Source: Myxococcota bacterium (GTDB lineage: Bacteria; Myxococcota_A; UBA9160; UBA4427). From it: a DNA stretch of 64,000 bases. Positions 62,229 to 64,000 of the stretch are shown here, in pieces. The DNA is taken from the NCBI GenBank assembly GCA_041389495.1, contig JAWKRT010000001.1, positions 1,984,001-2,048,000 of the forward strand. Direction: 5' to 3'. The notes beneath the pieces were generated by a model. That model was given only the letters and a program-made list of their open reading frames with translations. It ran no database searches and was not told the origin of the DNA. The translations under genes were made by a program, and so were the position numbers. The first letter of the stretch is position 1. Every line of letters starts with the position of its first letter.

Positions 62229-63262
62229 CGGAACGCCTCGGAGAGGTGCGGGCGGTCGGCGATCCAGAACAGCGTGCCGATCACGACGATGAACGTCGCC
62301 ACGCCCGAGCCCTCGTGCGCCATCGTGTCGAGGATCTGGGTGCCCGCGATCCGCGTGAGGAACACGAGCAGCACCACGCGCACGGTGTTCGCGACGAGCG
62401 TGAGCGGGACGATCGCGGCGACGATCGCGATGCGGCGCGCGGTCGAGCGCGTCGCGGCGACGAGGAAGAGGCTCAGCGCGATCGCCGCGACGAAGGTCGA
62501 GAACCCGCTGCACGCCTCGGACACCACGAACACCGTGTCCGGGATCTCGATCAGCGAGTGGAACAGGCTCGCGCGCACGCCGAGCGCCTGCAGCACGGCG
62601 ACCGTCCAGTCGGCGGTGATCGTGCGCAGGTACATGTGGTTGGAGACGAGGCTCGGGAGCGGGACGAGGAAGACGCTCATCGCGAGCGGCAGCCACAGGG
62701 CGCGCGTGCGCGCGCGCCCGAGCAGAAGGAGCGACATGCCGGGGAGCGTCGCGACGAGGCCGATCGAGGCGATCTGCTGGCTGCGCATGCCGTAGTCGCC
62801 GACGAGCAGCACGAGGCCCGCGACGAGGAAGGGGAGCCCGAGCAGCGACGCGTCCTGCGGCGGCCCGCTGAACCGGCGCAGCCGCGCGCGGGCGAGCAGC
62901 ACGATCAGCACCGCGACGATCAGGCTGTGGTTGTTGGACCAGAAGCTGCCCGTCCACTTCTCGTACATCCACGCGAGCGTGGGCCCGAACAGCGCGAGCC
63001 ACGCGCCGACGCAGAGCCAGACGGGCACCGGCAGCGCGCGCGCGAAGTCGCGCAGCCCGGAGCCCAGGCCGCGCGTCGTCGCGGCGACGCCCTGGTCGGG
63101 GTGCGTGGAGCGGAACCAGAGGAAGAGCGCCGCCGTGATCGTCCCGATCGCGAGCTTCGGCCCGGTCGAGCGGGGCATGAGCGGACTGTCGGCGACGAGG
63201 AAGCCGACGACGGCGGCGACGGCGACGTCGAGCCAGCGTACGGGGTGGTACCTGCGTGCCAT
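62225..63262 (-). CDS. xrt: Exosortase (PEP-CTERM sorting enzyme)
   Basis: A 345-residue polytopic membrane protein of the exosortase/archaeosortase family. The catalytic cysteine is C251 in VVSEACSGFSTFVAA, the arginine R295 in VANTVRVVLLVF and the histidine H316 in MAHEGSGVATFI. These give the required Cys-Arg-His triad. The ATG at 63262 starts the conserved N-terminus. It would process proteins with PEP-CTERM signals; one is encoded 42 kb to the left (17259-20588). The stop overlaps the next gene (GTGA). Confidence 0.93.
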   Translation of the reverse strand: MARRYHPVRWLDVAVAAVVGFLVADSPLMPRSTGPKLAIGTITAALFLWFRSTHPDQGVAATTRGLGSGLRDFARALPVPVWLCVGAWLALFGPTLAWMYEKWTGSFWSNNHSLIVAVLIVLLARARLRRFSGPPQDASLLGLPFLVAGLVLLVGDYGMRSQQIASIGLVATLPGMSLLLLGRARTRALWLPLAMSVFLVPLPSLVSNHMYLRTITADWTVAVLQALGVRASLFHSLIEIPDTVFVVSEACSGFSTFVAAIALSLFLVAATRSTARRIAIVAAIVPLTLVANTVRVVLLVFLTRIAGTQILDTMAHEGSGVATFIVVIGTLFWIADRPHLSEAFR

Positions 63263-63400
63263 CGATCGCCGATCCCGCCTCGCTGCTCGTCCGGCCGTCG
63301 AGCCGACGACCGCCGCATCGGATCGCGGGAGGCACCGCCTTTGCCGCGAGCGCTCGGCCGGGCCCTGCGTCGCGAGCGGTGTGCCGCCGGATCGGCACCC

Positions 63401-63436
63401 CGACCTTCGCCTCGACCTTCGCCTCGACCTTCGCCC
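63401..63436. repeat. Three tandem 12-bp repeats in the exosortase upstream region
   Basis: CGACCTTCGCCT occurs three times in a row (63401-63412, 63413-63424, 63425-63436, the last ending in C). It lies about 140 bases before the exosortase start. Confidence 0.75.
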
Positions 63437-63569
63437 CGAGGTGCGACCGCCCGCCGATGCCGCGCGGTCGCCGCACGGGATGCACGGACACCGGCGGCGC
63501 GAGGAGCGTGCGCGAGCGCAGGAACGTCGCAGACGCGCACCGCAGCGGCAACCGGCCGCGCGCGCGCGG

Positions 63570-63598
63570 TTGGCGCTCCCTCCCCTCGGTGGTAGGTT
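63570..63598 (+). promoter_or_regulatory. Candidate promoter for the reductase gene
   Basis: TTGGCG at 63570-63575 and TAGGTT at 63593-63598 are 17 bases apart and lie about 140 bases before the reductase start. Confidence 0.35.
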
Positions 63599-63735
63599 GC
63601 GCGCCGCTCGCGTGCCCGGGCTCGCGCCTCGCGCGCGGCCGGAGCGCGCGCACGCCGCGCGCCTCGCGCGCGGCGCCGCATCCGACCGCGCACCCGACCG
63701 CCGCGGACGCCCGGACGTCCTCCGTGGAGACGAGC

Positions 63736-64000
63736 ATGACCGCCGTGCCCGAAGCACCCGATTCGCCCGCGCCCGCGCACGGCAGCAGCGGCGCGGGCCC
63801 CTATCACGCCCTGCGCGTCGCGCGCGTGATCGAGGAGACGGCCGACGCGCGCTCGTTCGTGATCGACGTCCCCGCCGACCTGCGCGCGCAGTTCGGCTAC
63901 GAGGCGGGCCAGTTCCTGACGTTCCGCCTCGAGGTCGCCGGCGAACGGCTCGTGCGCTGCTACTCGCTCGCGAGCTCGCCCGACACGGACACCGAGCACA
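63736..64000 (+). CDS. FAD-binding ferredoxin reductase-type protein, 5' part (KshB/Paa-reductase-like)
   Basis: The first 88 residues of a gene cut by the right edge. After a proline/alanine-rich start, YHALRVARVIEETADARSFV and GYEAGQFLTFRLEVAGERLV lead to RCYSLASSP, the R-x-Y-S flavin-binding motif of ferredoxin-NADP-reductase-type domains. The pattern resembles the reductases of ring-hydroxylating and steroid 9-alpha-hydroxylating oxygenases, which continue with an NAD domain and a C-terminal 2Fe-2S ferredoxin. Neither is visible here. The ATG at 63736 is the first start in frame. Confidence 0.78.
   Translation, partial: MTAVPEAPDSPAPAHGSSGAGPYHALRVARVIEETADARSFVIDVPADLRAQFGYEAGQFLTFRLEVAGERLVRCYSLASSPDTDTEH

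Larger units (their letters stand above)
63263..63735. other. Divergent intergenic region exosortase / reductase
   Basis: The 473 bases between the divergent starts contain no gene I can support. They hold a 12-bp tandem repeat at 63401-63436 and a candidate plus-strand promoter at 63570-63598. Confidence 0.5.

Overview
The window is extremely G+C-rich DNA (third codon positions almost always G or C) with densely packed genes, GTG starts and many 1-4 base stop/start overlaps. Gene content includes a TonB2-type energy transducer with a TtpC-like protein and DUF3450, an exosortase plus a PEP-CTERM protein, a CotH-like protein, DGDG-repeat lipoproteins, a SMUG1 glycosylase and aerobic hemF. Together these suggest an aerobic, diderm environmental bacterium of the former Deltaproteobacteria (Myxococcota or Binatota-like). 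The lineage is an inference; no rRNA is present.

Layout. 0-1.6 kb: the edge of a TonB-like gene and a divergent exbB-exbD pair. 1.6-4.7 kb: a three-gene ABC-2 exporter set (Gld-like protein, permease, ATPase) on the minus strand. 4.9-9.4 kb: aroA (minus), then serA-purA (plus). 9.5-16.5 kb: a phosphodiesterase-fold protein, then a translationally coupled pair of secreted proteins, CotH-like with a beta-helix and a 1238-residue protein with atypical-kinase motifs. 16.5-21.0 kb: tRNA-Lys(UUU), an integrase remnant and a lower-G+C island with a 1109-residue PEP-CTERM protein. 21-24 kb: small unknown proteins, a cupin and YjbQ. 24.1-32.2 kb: FAD-dependent oxidoreductase, acyl-CoA ligase, membrane protein, sodium/solute symporter, APH-fold kinase and aldehyde dehydrogenase, which look like an uptake and catabolism set. 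32.2-38.4 kb (minus): MaoC-type dehydratase pair and the complete TonB2-type cluster DUF3450-TtpC-ExbB-ExbD-TonB-TPR. 39-43.4 kb: two exported proteins, a UvrD/Rep helicase, a YdcF-like protein and a 34-residue membrane peptide. 43.5-49.7 kb: SpoU methyltransferase, alpha/beta hydrolase, two GT-C-like membrane proteins and a small unknown protein. 49.7-56.4 kb: cyclophilin lipoprotein, Na+/H+ antiporter, SMUG1, pseudo-histidine kinase, SerC-like aminotransferase and a PEGA lipoprotein. 56.4-59.5 kb: an AAA ATPase gene whose membrane and C-terminal parts are out of frame because of two repeat-associated indels, then hemF. 59.5-63.3 kb (minus): exosortase, an associated protein and a membrane alkaline-phosphatase-superfamily transferase, coupled by GTGA overlaps. 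63.7 kb to the end: the start of an FAD/ferredoxin reductase.

The strongest leads are the coupled CotH-like/atypical-kinase pair, the split AAA gene with frame changes exactly at odd-length repeat units, the tRNA-Lys island carrying a PEP-CTERM cargo gene 42 kb from the exosortase, and the compact exosortase operon. Two tiny membrane-protein genes (56 and 34 residues) were read directly from the sequence.
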